A stretch of DNA of 64,000 bases from positions 4,346,576-4,410,575 of the forward strand of contig OY987239.1 in the NCBI GenBank assembly GCA_963920705.1, in the 5' to 3' direction. The notes beneath the pieces are model-generated. The model was not told the origin of the DNA, did not search any database, and saw nothing but the letters and a program-made list of their open reading frames with translations. Source of the stretch: Odiellus spinosus. Lineage: Eukaryota > Arthropoda > Arachnida > Opiliones > Phalangiidae. The position numbers and the translations under genes were made by a program. Below are positions 23,816 to 35,262 of the stretch, one piece after another; position 1 is the stretch's first letter, and every line of letters starts with the position of its first letter.

Positions 23816-24199
23816 CATTGGAATGCAATTTGGCCTACTATTAAACCAAATACACAATAAAACTTAGGATCAAGAAATTCTAAGATAGCTAAATAAGTGA
23901 GCAAAGTTGATCATTCTCGTCTCTCACCCGAAAAAATCGGAAATCTCGATTCCAGCATATTTTCGAGGACACAAATAACTATAGCCTCGACCGAGGCTAT
24001 AGAATTCCATTGGAATGCAATTTGGCCTACTATTAAACCAAATACACAATAAAACTTAGGATCAAGAAATTCTAAGATAGCTAAATAAGTGAGCAAAGTT
24101 GATCATTCTCGTCTCTCACCCGAAAAAGTCGGAAATCTCGTTTCCCAGCATATTTTCGAGGACACAAATAACTATAGCCTCGACCGAGGCTATATAATT
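23816..24199. repeat. 192-bp tandem duplication with terminal hairpin
   Basis: Two units, 23816-24007 and 24008-24199, nearly identical. Each ends in the palindrome TATAGCCTCG-AC-CGAGGCTATA, a 10-bp stem with a 2-nt loop. Confidence 0.9.
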
Positions 24200-24539
24200 A
24201 TCCATTTTTGCTTGCCAAAGCCCCAAAAACTTCCTTATTATAGTTTAGGATTTCGTTTCAATAGAACTATTTTTCTTTTAATATCGTAAGCTACGGCAGA
24301 AATATACTCTTCTTCAGTCATGTTTAATTTCGCTAACAATTAATCAAATGTATTAACACAAAGTTCCTTTTCCTTTCTTTGCATTTCTTTTCTACCTCTG
24401 CCGATCCAGGCACCCTATTCTTTGGATCGTATATTAGAGTAGGGTGCATGGGTGGAAATGGAATTCCAAAGCGGCAAATTATTAATTAACCTTTTTTTTT
24501 ACACGTTGTCGTGTGTCTATGAAACTATACCCGTGACAG

Positions 24540-25996
24540 CAAATTTAAGTTTTCATCGTCATGCTCACCAGTGACACTAGCGCATGCAATAATTTCATCG
24601 ACAAACTTTTCTACTTCTTTGACATTAGAAAATTCGTTCTTCAATTTTGGAGCCCCTGTTATCCATATAAGTCCATATAATCTGTCAGAGTAATAAGCGC
24701 AAGTAACTGGGTCATCCTAAATAAGCTTTGCTTTTTCGGCGTAACTTATACTTAATACCTTTTGGTTCTCTAGAACTTCTTGCCCATAAGTTGAGCGTAA
24801 TACGTTTAAAAGCTCGGGCCATTTACTTTCGGCCGCTGAAAGCGTCACAAAAAGAGTAGCTGTCCCAAGTTGTCTTAGAATCGCCAGCATCTCTTTTTGC
24901 CTGTGTTGCCAATAAGACGGAGAAGATTGTAGTCTTTCGAGAACTCTAAAACCATCATCGTGCTTTATAAGCGTATCAATGGCCCCCTCAGAAGCGAGAT
25001 ATCCGGCCGTTAAATTCGACCCGTCTTTTTTCTCTTATACACTTGTATCGATTGACTAATTTTGTTCGCTTCTAATTTAACCAAAGAATAAAATAACTTC
25101 GAAGAATTCTTCGCACATCGACGATCGGCATTTCGAAGTTCCCACCTAACGATATCCCCATAGCTACTTTTCACATTGAGTACTCTTTTTTCACCAACAT
25201 AAATAATCGTGAATGATAATTCCTCCGAATCCTCGTCAAATAACAATGACATTGGTTTTCCCTTTTCCTGGGACAAATTTAACTCACAGAGTATCAGATG
25301 GTAAAAAATCGGACAAAGAAACAAATAAAGTGTCCTGATATTCCACTGGGATTGGATTAATAACATCGGGCTCATTCCATAAATCATCGCTATCTCTATC
25401 GTTACTTTGTATACTTGGATTACTTTCTAGGTTAACATGTGGTACTTCGATGTCAAGTCTCTGAGAATCATTTGCATCAACAATAAATTCTAACTGTTCC
25501 TAAATTGGATCTTATATATTGCGATTAATCGTTATTTCATGCTTCTGATACAACCAGGTACGTACTAAATAATTTAGGGCATCCATAATCTTTCTGGGCC
25601 GAACAGTTTCATGCATAAACGGCCTGTTATATTGCATCCTTCTCATTAGTTCAATTTGTATGGTGTCTGTGTCACGGGGTAACCTTGGTTAATCGGATAC
25701 TGTGAACTCAACATTTATGGGTACATTAACGACATTGCATTTAATACCCCTTTTTTGGTCACACCCCCGTCGTCTTAATTGCATAAATGGTATTCGTGGC
25801 GAAATCATTCTCTCCTTCAAATTCGAAATACTTGCTAAAGCTTCTGGTATAACAGGGAACTGAAAAACCATTTTCTCTTGAAAACTTTGGAACCTCCTTC
25901 TTTTAACTGCTTTATTGCAAGCGCTGCATAAAAAATCCTTTCGTTTAAAACGCGGGGCTCAATACCAAGAACTGACAAAAATAAATTCGATTTGAT
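24540..25996 (-). pseudogene. Helitron N-terminal (helitron-like) domain, decayed
   Basis: Blocks that precede and enter the Rep region of Helitron polyproteins, read leftwards: SPRIPFMQLRRRG then NVVNVPINV (about 25760), RRMQYNRPFMHETVRPRKIM (about 25600), DEDSEELSFTIIY (about 25230), RWELRNADRR then ANKISQSIQVY (about 25050), SPSYWQHRQKEMLAILRQLG and ATLFVTLSAAESKWPELL (24930-24800). Stops and frameshifts interrupt it throughout. The HUH endonuclease motif was not located. MITE copy 3 is inserted at its N-terminal side. Confidence 0.8.
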
Positions 25997-26332
25997 CAGT
26001 AGCCGATGAAACCCTCCTTTGAAGTCTATAACTCCCGGGTCTTGTCTACCCCTCTCTGTATGGGTTAGTTTCAAAAAGCGCGATTCGTACGCCTCCTAAC
26101 CGTAGATATTTTAGGAGCGGGAGATCGTCGAGCGAATATCTCTAGCAGCCTTGGAGTTCGTCAAAAAAACGTCGTCGTTAGTGGAAAGAGAGAATTTCCA
26201 ATTATCCGTAGACAGGGGGGTATGAAGTAGGACCGCTCCGATCTCCTAAAATTGTGAATTTTACCCATACAGGGGAGCGCTATATGGAGCATTAGAGTAA
26301 TAGACTTCAAAGGAGGGTTTCCTCGGCTTCTG
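25997..26332. mobile_element. MITE copy 3, inserted in the Helitron
   Basis: Same family as 5226-5541 and 22394-22728. Ends CAGTAGCCGATGAAACCC and GGGTTTCCTCGGCTTCTG. Target duplication ATTTGAT (25990-25996) and ATTTAAT (26333-26339), one mismatch. Helitron coding sequence continues on both sides. Confidence 0.9.
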
Positions 26333-26338
26333 ATTTAA

Positions 26339-27023
26339 TTAGGGATCCAGATCCCTTAAAAAAAGATTAGAACATCCTTCACATTTCCAAGTCGGGCCTT
26401 CTTTAATGGTATTGAAATAAACTGATTTTATATTCAAATGGTTAGCTCTTCTCTCAATCGCAGAGGTTCTATTTCGTGAACGCTCTCTGGTTCTATACAC
26501 ATCAACCTGACGCCTATCAACCTTCGCCAACTGATATCTAGTTCGTTCTGCTTCCTCATATTCGATCTCCTGTCGTCTATCAACCATCGCCAACTGATTT
26601 CTAGCACGTTCAGTTTCTCTATATTCTACATCTTAATTTTTTTCGCCATTTGTTCTAGCGCACCTGCCGTGTCGTTAGCCTTCGCTCTGACTAAGAAGTA
26701 GAAGGTTGATTTTCATCCGTTGTAGAATTTCTTAAACCCTATTCCTACCACTCCAGAATGGCTTTTAACCACTTTGGCAGATGACACTACTTCAAAATTA
26801 TTCTCCCCAGCAATATTGCGTGATAAGATCACTTCAGACGAACTACCTGGTATATTAGTAACAGGAGTATTAACCACATTTGATGACATACTGGCTTTCC
26901 TTTGGGCCGCTAAAACTTTCATTTTCCCTCCTATGAAACTCAAGATCAGCTCTGCGCTCTGATTTTCTCCCGAGCTTTACGCTTTTTCAGTTCCTCTTTA
27001 CTTATACCTTCGTATCCTTCCAT
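26339..27023 (-). pseudogene. Helitron N-terminus with zinc-ribbon-like motif
   Basis: Possible start at ATG 27023 (MEGYEGISKEELKKRKAR), a TGA after about 24 codons, then a Ser/Val-rich stretch, then Arg/Glu-rich repeats (VDRRQ...YEEAERTRYQLA) and a terminal CEGCSNLF Cys pair. Charged repeats before a CxxC motif are common at Helitron N-termini. It joins 25996 leftwards once the MITE is removed. Confidence 0.65.
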
Positions 27024-27161
27024 TTTTTAAAAGATTTAGATTTTCAAAGTAAATAATACACCAACTCAATAATAAATAACCCAAATAATTTTGAATAAAT
27101 TCAACGCAGCAATCTCAGGATTGTATTAAATAACTCTTAACACACAAAAAAAAAGAAAACA

Positions 27162-27983
27162 AATTGGGAAACCAAAATATTTCCTCCCCGACGCCGATGT
27201 TAAGGTAACATAACCTAACCCTACCTAAAATAAAAGATGAAAATAAATGTAGAGTATTGGAAGAGTAGAAGAAACAACGGGCAATTGATTCACACTTCTC
27301 TATCTCCCATTTACGTAACGGAGTATAAGTATTTTCCCTTAACCTCAATGAATCAGAGAATGCAAAACAGTGTCCTGCGTTACTTATTATATGCGGCAGT
27401 ACACACCAAATGAAATGTTTATTTTTAAAGTAAATATGTAAAATACAAATTCTTGTAATATAAATTAAGATTTGAGCATAGGCTGTATTGTTTGATTATC
27501 TTTGATAATACACTGATTTGATAAAGACTAATGATTTAGTCTGTGATGGCAAGGAAGACAAGGAATTAAAACGACGAAGTAGGAAGTTCCTCTTGGACAA
27601 ATCAAGACTGAATGTTCCATTTACAACTCATTGTCGGTAGATGATTGGCAATTACTTCCGGTACAGTTTCGTCTGAAATTCTTGTTTTGACGTGCTAATA
27701 GAGAACCATTACTGATATTTTCATTATACGAGTAATCCCAGTCATTGGAAGAATCCAAGGATGGAGCTGGTCGAGAGGTTATTTTCCAAACCGGCTGACA
27801 AGACGTTAGTTCCCACTCCTATAATAAAAAAATATCTTGATATCAAAGTAGACTATTTTCCATACCGTTAGTATTTATACTTGTATAGCTCCTTTTATGT
27901 TTAAAATAACGAGGCCGTATGAAGAACTGTCGAACTTTCACTGACTGTAGGTGTCCATATGTCGAGTCCGAAAACACTCACTG
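27162..27983 (+). repeat. Repeat R, copy D (truncated by palindrome)
   Basis: Begins AAATTGGGAAACCAAAATAT and follows repeat R order until GTCCGAAAACACTCACT. It is cut off where mitochondrial sequence begins. The join shares GCTCGGG with the far outer edge of the palindrome, suggesting microhomology-mediated joining. Confidence 0.82.
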
Positions 27984-28194
27984 CTCGGGTTTGCACGTTA
28001 TCACTTCAATCTATAGAATTTTCATTTTAAATTTTCTTTTGAAAAAGTAAACATTAAAGTGTATTTAAATTAAATTTTATTATTACAATAAAATGTATAC
28101 TAATTTTTTTTAAGTATAAACATCTTATAATAAATTTACTTTAATAAAATATTTTTTTTAAACAATAATTATTCTTTAATATGAATATAATATT

Positions 28195-28263
28195 AATAAA
28201 GTAAGCTAAATTTATATTAAGCTTTTAGGCCCATACCCTAAAGATGAGGTTACCTCCTTTCTT
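28195..28263 (+). tRNA. trnM: Mitochondrial trnM (nuclear copy, left arm)
   Basis: Cloverleaf with CAT anticodon in loop CCCATAC, anticodon stem TTTAGG/CCTAAA, T-arm GAGG-TTA-CCTC, directly before nad2. A captured organellar tRNA, not expected to function in the nucleus. Confidence 0.85.
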
Positions 28264-28265
28264 AG

Positions 28266-29226
28266 ATGATTATAAAACCAGTTAATTTAACCTTTATTAT
28301 TATAATAATTCTAGGAAGAATAATTTCAATTAGTTCAAACTCTTGATTTCCAATCTGACTTGGGATAGAAATAAATATTATAGGTTTTATTCCCCTGATT
28401 ATCAATAAATCCAATATTTTATCTATTGAAGCTGCATTAAAATACTTTTTAGTCCAATCTGTTAGATCCTCTATTCTAATTCTTTTCTCAATTCAAAATA
28501 ATTTTTTTGTTGCTCCCATAGAATTAACTAATATATCACTTCTTACTAAATTAGGAGCAGCCCCATTTCATTTTTGGGTACCCTCTGTAGCAGAAAGAAT
28601 TTCATGAGTTTCTTTAAGTATACTATTAACTTGACAAAAAATTAGCTCCTATAATAATTCTTGTTACTAACATAAATTTCTCAAATATAATAATAGCTAG
28701 ATTAATTATGTCATTGATATTCGGGGCTACGGGAGGACTTAACCAAACTAGCACAAAAAAAATTTTAGCTTTTTCTTCTATTTCACATATAGGCTGAATT
28801 ATTGCTACCATCTTATTAAGATATAATTTGGTAATAATATATTTTTTAATCTACTCTATCAACCTAATCATAACCATTAATATAATAAAAAAATTTCAAG
28901 TCAATCATGTTAACAATTCATCTATTATAAAAAAAAAGAAAAATTATATTTTATATATAGTATTAAATATAGGGGGAATACCCCCTCTTTTAGGATTTTT
29001 TCCTAAACTTCTCACTTTAACTCTATTAATTAAAATCAATATAACATTATCTTTAATTATATTAGCAAGAGCTATTATTAATTTATTTTTTTATTTACGA
29101 CTCACATACCTGGCCCTTAGTCTAAATAATAATAATATGCATATGTATACAAATATAAATATAACCCCTAGTAAATTAAGAAATTTAATTATAGCAGCTG
29201 GGCCGTTAACTATTATTATATTCTAA
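28266..29226 (+). pseudogene. nad2: nad2 nuclear mitochondrial copy (left arm)
   Basis: NADH dehydrogenase subunit 2, readable in the invertebrate mitochondrial code from ATG 28266 to TAA 29226. TGA encodes Trp, and AGA falls where Ser is expected. A one-base insertion near 28641 is shared with the right arm and so predates the duplication. Downstream the frame is open with hydrophobic helices (PPLLGFFPKLL). About 320 codons, normal for insects. Not functional in the nucleus because of the code and frameshift. Confidence 0.92.
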
Positions 29227-29285
29227 AGCTTTAAGTTAAATCAAAACTATAAACCTTCAAAGTTTAAAATAAATTTTTAAGCTTT
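29226..29285 (+). tRNA. trnW: Mitochondrial trnW (nuclear copy)
   Basis: Anticodon TCA in loop CTTCAAAG, acceptor AAGCTTT pairing with TAAGCTT. Overlaps the nad2 stop by 1 nt and trnC by 8 nt, as in many insect mitochondrial genomes. Confidence 0.8.
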
Positions 29286-29338
29286 AGAAAACTCTCCTTA
29301 AAATTTGCAATTTTAGATTCTAATAAAATATAAAGCCT
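29278..29338 (-). tRNA. trnC: Mitochondrial trnC (nuclear copy)
   Basis: Anticodon GCA (AAATTGCAAATTTT on the minus strand), acceptor AGGCTTT/AAAGCTT. Canonical W-C-Y order. Confidence 0.8.
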
Positions 29339-29396
29339 AGTAAAAGGGTTCTAGTCCCATAAATAAATTTACAATTTATTACTTTTATCAGACATT

Positions 29397-29400
<4 letters not shown>
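29339..29400 (-). tRNA. trnY: Mitochondrial trnY (nuclear copy)
   Basis: Anticodon GTA in an AT-rich stem-loop (AATTGTAAATT), acceptor GTAAAAT/CTTTTAC. Immediately precedes cox1. Confidence 0.8.
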
Positions 29401-30462
<1,062 letters not shown>

Positions 30463-31081
30463 AGTAGATATAAAATAACAGTTGAAGCACAGGAGGTGCC
30501 AAGAGGTTCCGGTGGTGCCCATTTTAAATTTTTCTATTTTTTTTTTTTTTTTTTTTTTTTTTTTCATCCGGGTTTCGAACCCGGAACCTCATGTATGTGA
30601 GGTAAGTGTATTAGCAGACTACGCCGTCTTCTCTTATCAACTTTAAAAATATTTTCAATCCTTATCTATATTCTCTATATCACGTGATTGAAAGTTTAAA
30701 TTTTAAGGCGCGAAGATATGGGAAAATCAGTAAGCTTTGGTATCTCTACCATTTACAAAATACCATATGAAGATAGGGTTAACCACGAATTTCGTCAATT
30801 ATGTATGTTTAGAATGCGTATTAAATGCGTGTACGAACCAATATTAAAACTAATACTGCAACTGAAACAAATGAAATATGAGTGATATGGGAAAACCCAA
30901 CACGTCATTATATCAAAGGTCGCGTATTTTCATGGTAAAACAGCTAGCTACATCGTATAGATAAAGTCATTTTACGAAACTCCTGATACTAATCTAGACC
31001 TGCACTCTTCTGGTAAGTATTTTTAAAACTCTTAAAGTCATATATATTCAGTGATACTCCAATACTCTCTCATTTATCGAT
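30463..31081 (+). other. Leader region between cox1 copy and Polinton genes, with SINE
   Basis: The sequence after the cox1 break begins AAGTAGATATAAAA. Polinton termini usually begin AG, so this may be the element end, but no matching second terminus was found. A tRNA-like SINE with a long T-run lies at 30541-30634 (minus). The remainder is AT-rich and leads to the ATPase start with no other gene seen. The mirror copy is at 41458-42086. Confidence 0.5.
30541..30634 (-). mobile_element. tRNA-derived SINE (left arm)
   Basis: On the minus strand, GGCGTAGTCTGCTAATACAC (box-A-like) precedes GGTTCCGGGTTCGAAACCCGG (strong box B and perfect T-arm), followed by a run of more than 20 A. A hairpin ACCTCA/TGAGGT sits at the anticodon position. 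The long A-tail indicates retroposition. Confidence 0.75.
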
Positions 31082-31712
31082 ATGGATTTAAGTCTGCAAC
31101 ACCCTTTTAACGGACTGGTGGCTGGAGTAACAGGATGTGGAAAAAGCGTCTTTGTTGCGAAATTAATTGAGCACAATTAGAATTTCGCCCACACCAGAAC
31201 GTATAATTTGGTGTTATACTGAATACCAGGACAAACTGTTTAATTCCATATCGAGTCATACCCCAAGCGTGGAATTTCACGAAGGTCTATTGGATGTAGG
31301 CCTTTTAAACGCCAACGTTAGAAACTTTGTTATATTAGACGACCTTTTATGCGAAATCGCTAATAACAAGGAAGTTACCAACTTGTTTATTCGAGGATCC
31401 CATCATCGAAATACGTCAGTACTAATTTTAATGCAAAACCTCTACTACCCAGGAAAAGAAATTCGAACCTTGAATCTCAACGCTCATTATCTGATAATCT
31501 TCAAAACGCCGAGAGACCAATCTGCGATTCTACATTTGGCGAAGCAGATATCTCCAGTCAACAGTAAATACGTTGTGGACGCATTTAGACAAGCTACAGC
31601 CATCAGTTACGGATATCTATTCGTAGACCTCAAAGCTACAACTCCGGAAGATAGAAGACTAAAGACCGGGATTTTACCAGGAGAACAAGCCGCCATTTTT
31701 CTACCAAAATGA
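31082..31712 (+). pseudogene. Polinton/Maverick packaging ATPase, one frameshift
   Basis: FtsK/HerA-type genome-packaging ATPase. Start ATG 31082. Walker A GVTGCGKSVF lies at residues 16-25, then the frame closes at TAG 31178-31180. The protein continues in the +1 frame (31167-31712) through RIIWCYTEYQ, FVILDDLLCEI (Walker B-like, about residue 90) and LILMQNLYYPG. Total about 205 codons, close to full length for Polinton ATPases. The same one-base shift exists in the right arm, so it predates the duplication. Its stop overlaps the next start (ATGA), typical of compact viral gene packing. Programmed shifting is possible but unsupported. Confidence 0.88.
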
Positions 31713-32188
31713 CCGGAATAATCGAAGCAAACTTCTTTAGAGTCCAGGGCCAATGGATCGTAAAAGAAGTAACCCTACTCGTGAAGGAGACGGGAGAATA
31801 CAACGTCTGGATCTTTAAAGAACCATTCCCTTTCACGGACTTATCGTCTAAGGATAAAAGACAATGTCAGTGGCTGACGAGGAACAGTTGCGACTTACGC
31901 TGGGACGAAGGAGATCATCCCTTCGAAGCTCAGACTGAAATTGTCAAAATCATACAAGAGAAAGCCAATACTTTTATAACCAAAGGCTTAGAAAAATCTA
32001 TCGTGCTATCAAGGTTTTTGAACACTGAACTCGCTAACGCCGAAGATCTTGGTTGCCCGAGACTAGTAACTATAATTTGTGGAACGCCTAGAAGTTGTAC
32101 GTTTCACCGAGACGAAAACAATTGTACGCTCGTGAAAGCTGCCCGATTAGCTACATGGCTCCGCCGAAGAGGGTACACGAGCACTTAG
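31709..32188 (+). CDS. Polinton-associated protein, function unknown
   Basis: Intact 159-codon frame, ATG overlapping the ATPase stop. It resembles a conserved protein found next to the ATPase in many arthropod Polintons, with WIFKEPFPF then KRQCQWLTRN in the middle and a Cys/His cluster near the C-terminus (CTFHRDENNCTLVKAARLATW). I know no established function; a nuclease-like fold has been a possibility for such proteins, which I cannot test here. It is identical in protein sequence to the right-arm copy (40351-40830). It overlaps the next gene by 34 nt. Confidence 0.75.
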   Translation: MTGIIEANFFRVQGQWIVKEVTLLVKETGEYNVWIFKEPFPFTDLSSKDKRQCQWLTRNSCDLRWDEGDHPFEAQTEIVKIIQEKANTFITKGLEKSIVLSRFLNTELANAEDLGCPRLVTIICGTPRSCTFHRDENNCTLVKAARLATWLRRRGYTST

Positions 32189-32493
32189 ACTTTCTAAAAT
32201 ATCTGAGTTCGTGTAACGCGTGTCAACGAAACGCCGCCATTAAATACGCGAGTAAAGAAGAATTAAAAACCATCGCCGAATGTTGTATAAATATATTGCA
32301 AGGTAACGTTTCTCTCACAGAGGACGAGAAGAAGCGATTGAAGAAGCATTGCAATTCCATACGTTGCGTGGCCAAGAAAAATACTCCTGCTAAACGAAGA
32401 CAAATTTTAATTCAAAAAGGTGGATTTCTCCCAATATTACTTCCGATAATCAGTTCAATAGCAGGAGCTATCCTATCTAAAGTTATCAATTAA
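32155..32493 (+). CDS. Small basic/hydrophobic Polinton protein (pX-like candidate)
   Basis: 112 codons from ATG 32155; the open frame extends upstream only through a TTG. N-terminal two thirds Lys/Cys-rich (KYLSSCNACQRNAAIKY; KKRLKKHCNSI), then a hydrophobic C-terminus with GGFLPILLPIISSIAG. Proteins of this shape in Polintons and adintoviruses have been compared with the adenovirus core peptide pX/mu; that link is tentative. The right-arm copy differs at three residues (N/K, C/R, V/M), the most diverged of the paired genes. Confidence 0.72.
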   Translation: MAPPKRVHEHLDFLKYLSSCNACQRNAAIKYASKEELKTIAECCINILQGNVSLTEDEKKRLKKHCNSIRCVAKKNTPAKRRQILIQKGGFLPILLPIISSIAGAILSKVIN

Positions 32494-32495
32494 AG

Positions 32496-33116
32496 ATGGC
32501 GAAAAAAATGCTATTAATTTCCGAGGAGACGTTCCAAAGACTTAATTCGGAGAAAGACCTCAAAGTGGATAAAACTTTGGAATTGGAAAAGGTCGATAAA
32601 ATTAAAGACATTCTCGATGATCCCAATTTGAACAACACGGACAAAATTAATCGCTATAATCACGTGCTCTCGAGGGTTATTAATAAAAGATCGAAGAAAA
32701 AAGTTAAAAAACCGAAAATACAAAATTGGAGTGCGGAGATTGCTTCCGGCGTGCCGTCATATATGACCTCGGAGTGTTTAGATTTATACAAGTGGTTAGA
32801 GTTATCATTGAAAATTAAATGGACTGACGCCGGGGAGTTGATTTACAACAAGCGTAGAGTCGTGGGATCGAACATCGTCGATCTCCTAGCTTATTCAGTA
32901 TCAAAATCCAAGAAAAAAATCGCCGTCACGGGCTCGAAAGAGTTCTACGAATTGTTGTATAAAGTGAACGCGCCAAGATCTCTAATAAAAATTGGCAAAC
33001 GTGACGTCATCCCACCCGAGAAGAGGGAATATAAAGATGAAACGGAAGATGAGTATTATTCTGACGATAGCGGACCAATGAAGGGTCGCGGTTTCTGTAA
33101 TTGGATTTCATTGTAA
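32496..33116 (+). CDS. Polinton-associated protein, 206 aa, function unknown
   Basis: Intact frame starting 3 nt after the preceding stop. N-terminal coiled-coil-like charged region (TLELEKVDKIKDILDDP), a Lys-rich linker, and a C-terminal half with YKWLELSLKIKWTDAGELIY and a short acidic tail ending GRGFCNWISL. Position and composition match a conserved structural-block protein of arthropod Polintons. No enzyme motif seen. Its right-arm copy (39423-40043) encodes the same protein, as far as I can see without differences. Confidence 0.7.
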   Translation: MAKKMLLISEETFQRLNSEKDLKVDKTLELEKVDKIKDILDDPNLNNTDKINRYNHVLSRVINKRSKKKVKKPKIQNWSAEIASGVPSYMTSECLDLYKWLELSLKIKWTDAGELIYNKRRVVGSNIVDLLAYSVSKSKKKIAVTGSKEFYELLYKVNAPRSLIKIGKRDVIPPEKREYKDETEDEYYSDDSGPMKGRGFCNWISL

Positions 33117-33180
33117 TATTTATACCAATAAAATACACTTGAATATATTTTCTCGATTCATTTATTAATTAGGCTTTGAC

Positions 33181-33369
33181 ATGGAGAGTGGTAATGTCGA
33201 GGTTGTCTCTGTAGGACTTTTAGCGTCTCTATTCGAGTCATTTATAAATTCTCCCAAGTTATTAACTGCAGTTTTAATTGTATTTATAATAATAATTATA
33301 GAAGTTAACGATTTTGTATTCTGGCATTATAGTACTTCGAACAACTGTTCATTCAATGGAAGAACTTAA
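33181..33369 (+). CDS. Small membrane peptide
   Basis: 62-codon frame with one strong transmembrane segment (LLTAVLIVFIIIIIEV, residues about 30-45). Lies between structural genes and integrase and overlaps the integrase start by 14 nt. The right-arm copy is truncated after about 27 codons by the deletion there. Could be a real small viral-type protein or a chance frame. Confidence 0.45.
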   Translation: MESGNVEVVSVGLLASLFESFINSPKLLTAVLIVFIIIIIEVNDFVFWHYSTSNNCSFNGRT

Positions 33370-34428
33370 AAAAAAATATATAATAAGGTTTCGGATCCGG
33401 GATCTTACGGTAGTGTTGACGGCTTATACCGAGCGGCTAAAGACCGAGGATTACAGGTTACTGTCAAAGAAATAAGCGATTTCTTGAAAACCCAAGATAC
33501 TTATACGCTTCACAGGAGTGCGAGGAAACACTTCGCTAGAAATAAAACTATAGTCTACGGGATCGACGAACAGTGGCAAATAGACTTGGCTGATTTGAAG
33601 AGTATTACCAGATATAATAATGGTTTCCGTTATCTTTTATGCTGTATCGACGTCTTCAGTAAGTTTGCCTTCGTGGTTGCGATCAAGGACAAGAAAGGAA
33701 AGACTATTCTCGAAGCGTTAAACGTCATTTTAGATTCCGGTCGTTCGCCGAAACGAATCCAATCGGATCACGGTAATGAGTTTGTATGCAAGGAAGTACA
33801 AAACGAGTTAAAACGTAGAGGGATAAAGGTTTTCGCCCCTGAATCGGAACTGAAAGCGACGATAGTAGAGAGATTTAACCGGATTTTGAAGACTCGAATG
33901 TATCGATATTTTACGGAAAATAATACCTTCAAATATACCAATGTTCTAAAAGATATGGTGAAAGCTTATAATCATAGTTATCATCGATCTATAAAGTGTA
34001 AACCCGTCGATGTCACGCCGGTTACATCTAAACGTGTTTGGGAAAATCTATATGGTGACGTAGATTTCTCGACTCCGCTTTCTTTCCCCTTTGATGTTGG
34101 TGACGTAGTTCGTATAAGTAAACACAAGAACCTCTTCGATAAGGGATACATACCCACATGGTCGGAAGAACTTTTCAAAATTTCCGATATATTAGCTCGT
34201 AGTCCTCCTGTATATAAGATACGCGACTTGAAAGAAGAGCTCATTACTGGGATTTTCTACCGAGAGCAACTGCAGAAAATTGGCAAGGACCTGAGTAACA
34301 GCGTTTTTAAAATCGAAAAAGTGTTGAAAAAACGACGCAAGGTTGACGGAAGTATCGAGAGATTCGTTCGCTGGAAAGGATACCCGCCATCATTCGATAG
34401 TTGGGTGCAAGAAATTGACCTTGCATGA
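33356..34428 (+). pseudogene. Polinton integrase (rve) with chromodomain, one frameshift
   Basis: Retroviral-type integrase, about 355 codons. ATG 33356 (MEELKKKY) runs into an A9 tract at 33368-33376, where a one-base length change moves the reading frame; the rest is open to TGA 34428. Catalytic residues appear in QIDLADL, IQSDHGNEFVC and VERFNRILKTR (D, D, E). A C-terminal chromodomain spans FKIEKVLKKRRKVDGSIERF to WKGYPPSFDSW. Typical of Polinton/Maverick integrases. The stop overlaps the next ATG (ATGATGA). Integrase would be functional only if translation began downstream or the tract is misread. Confidence 0.92.
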
Positions 34429-35262
34429 TGACGTTCTACATCACCCTACCGTCAGACAGTTCTATGAGTTACTTCCCCGGGAATACGATCAGTAAATTTC
34501 GAACACATTTACCGGAATCGGTTAAATTACAAGGTCCGTACGAAGTGGCTTTGGTGGAATTCAGTTATCCCCGCACATGGAGCGATATGAGATCGTCGTG
34601 CTGGATATCGTTAACTAACCACGGGGAACATAGAAATAGCACGAGTCATTCGAGAATGGTAGAACTGCCCGCGGGCTATTACGGAAATATAGAAAATCTA
34701 TTGGAGCAACTCAATTACGACGAAGATGATATCTCGAACGTCACTATACTGAAAAAGGAGACGCCTGTCGAGGGTGATATGTTCGAGTCAGAGACGACGA
34801 CGAGTGCTAAATACACGTTTAGTTATATCGCGCGATTACGACGTGTGGAAGTTTCTGTAAAACAGGATTACTTCTTAACTATACCGGGAGAGTTGGCGGT
34901 CATGTTGGGATTTACGAAAGACCATACAAAAACTACGACAATTGTCCACGCGAGAATAGCCAGTTATCCGGTGGATTTAGACGCGGGTCTTCATTCACTC
35001 TTCATATATTCCGATATCGTCGAAAGTAGGGCTGTAGGTGACGTTCATGTTCCGCTTCTACGAATAACGAGCGTTCAAGGGAAAGACGGGGATACGGTAG
35101 ACAGAATTTTTTCGTCCTCGTTACCTCCCAGTCTCCTGCAATTCCTTTCAATCCATCAAAATTAACATTATGAGTGAAATGGGTGTACCCGTCAAGTTCG
35201 AAAGAGGTAAAGTTCACGCGACTCTACATTTTAGACCTCGAAGAATGTGGTCGCCCTTATAA
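34425..35262 (+). pseudogene. Polinton minor capsid (penton-like) protein, frameshifted
   Basis: Opens MMTFYITLPSDSSMSYFPGN, a hallmark start of the penton-like/minor capsid proteins of animal Polintons and adintoviruses, followed by LQGPYEVALVEFSYPRTW. The first frame ends at 35165 after VPLLRITSVQGKDGD. A one-base change in the T6 run at about 35107-35112 displaces the C-terminal part, whose open frame continues to TAA 35262 (GKVHATLHFRPR). Its first 176 nt are repeated, inverted, at 36488-36664, forming the fold-back junction. Predicted single jelly-roll; the role is inferred from family. Confidence 0.85.
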
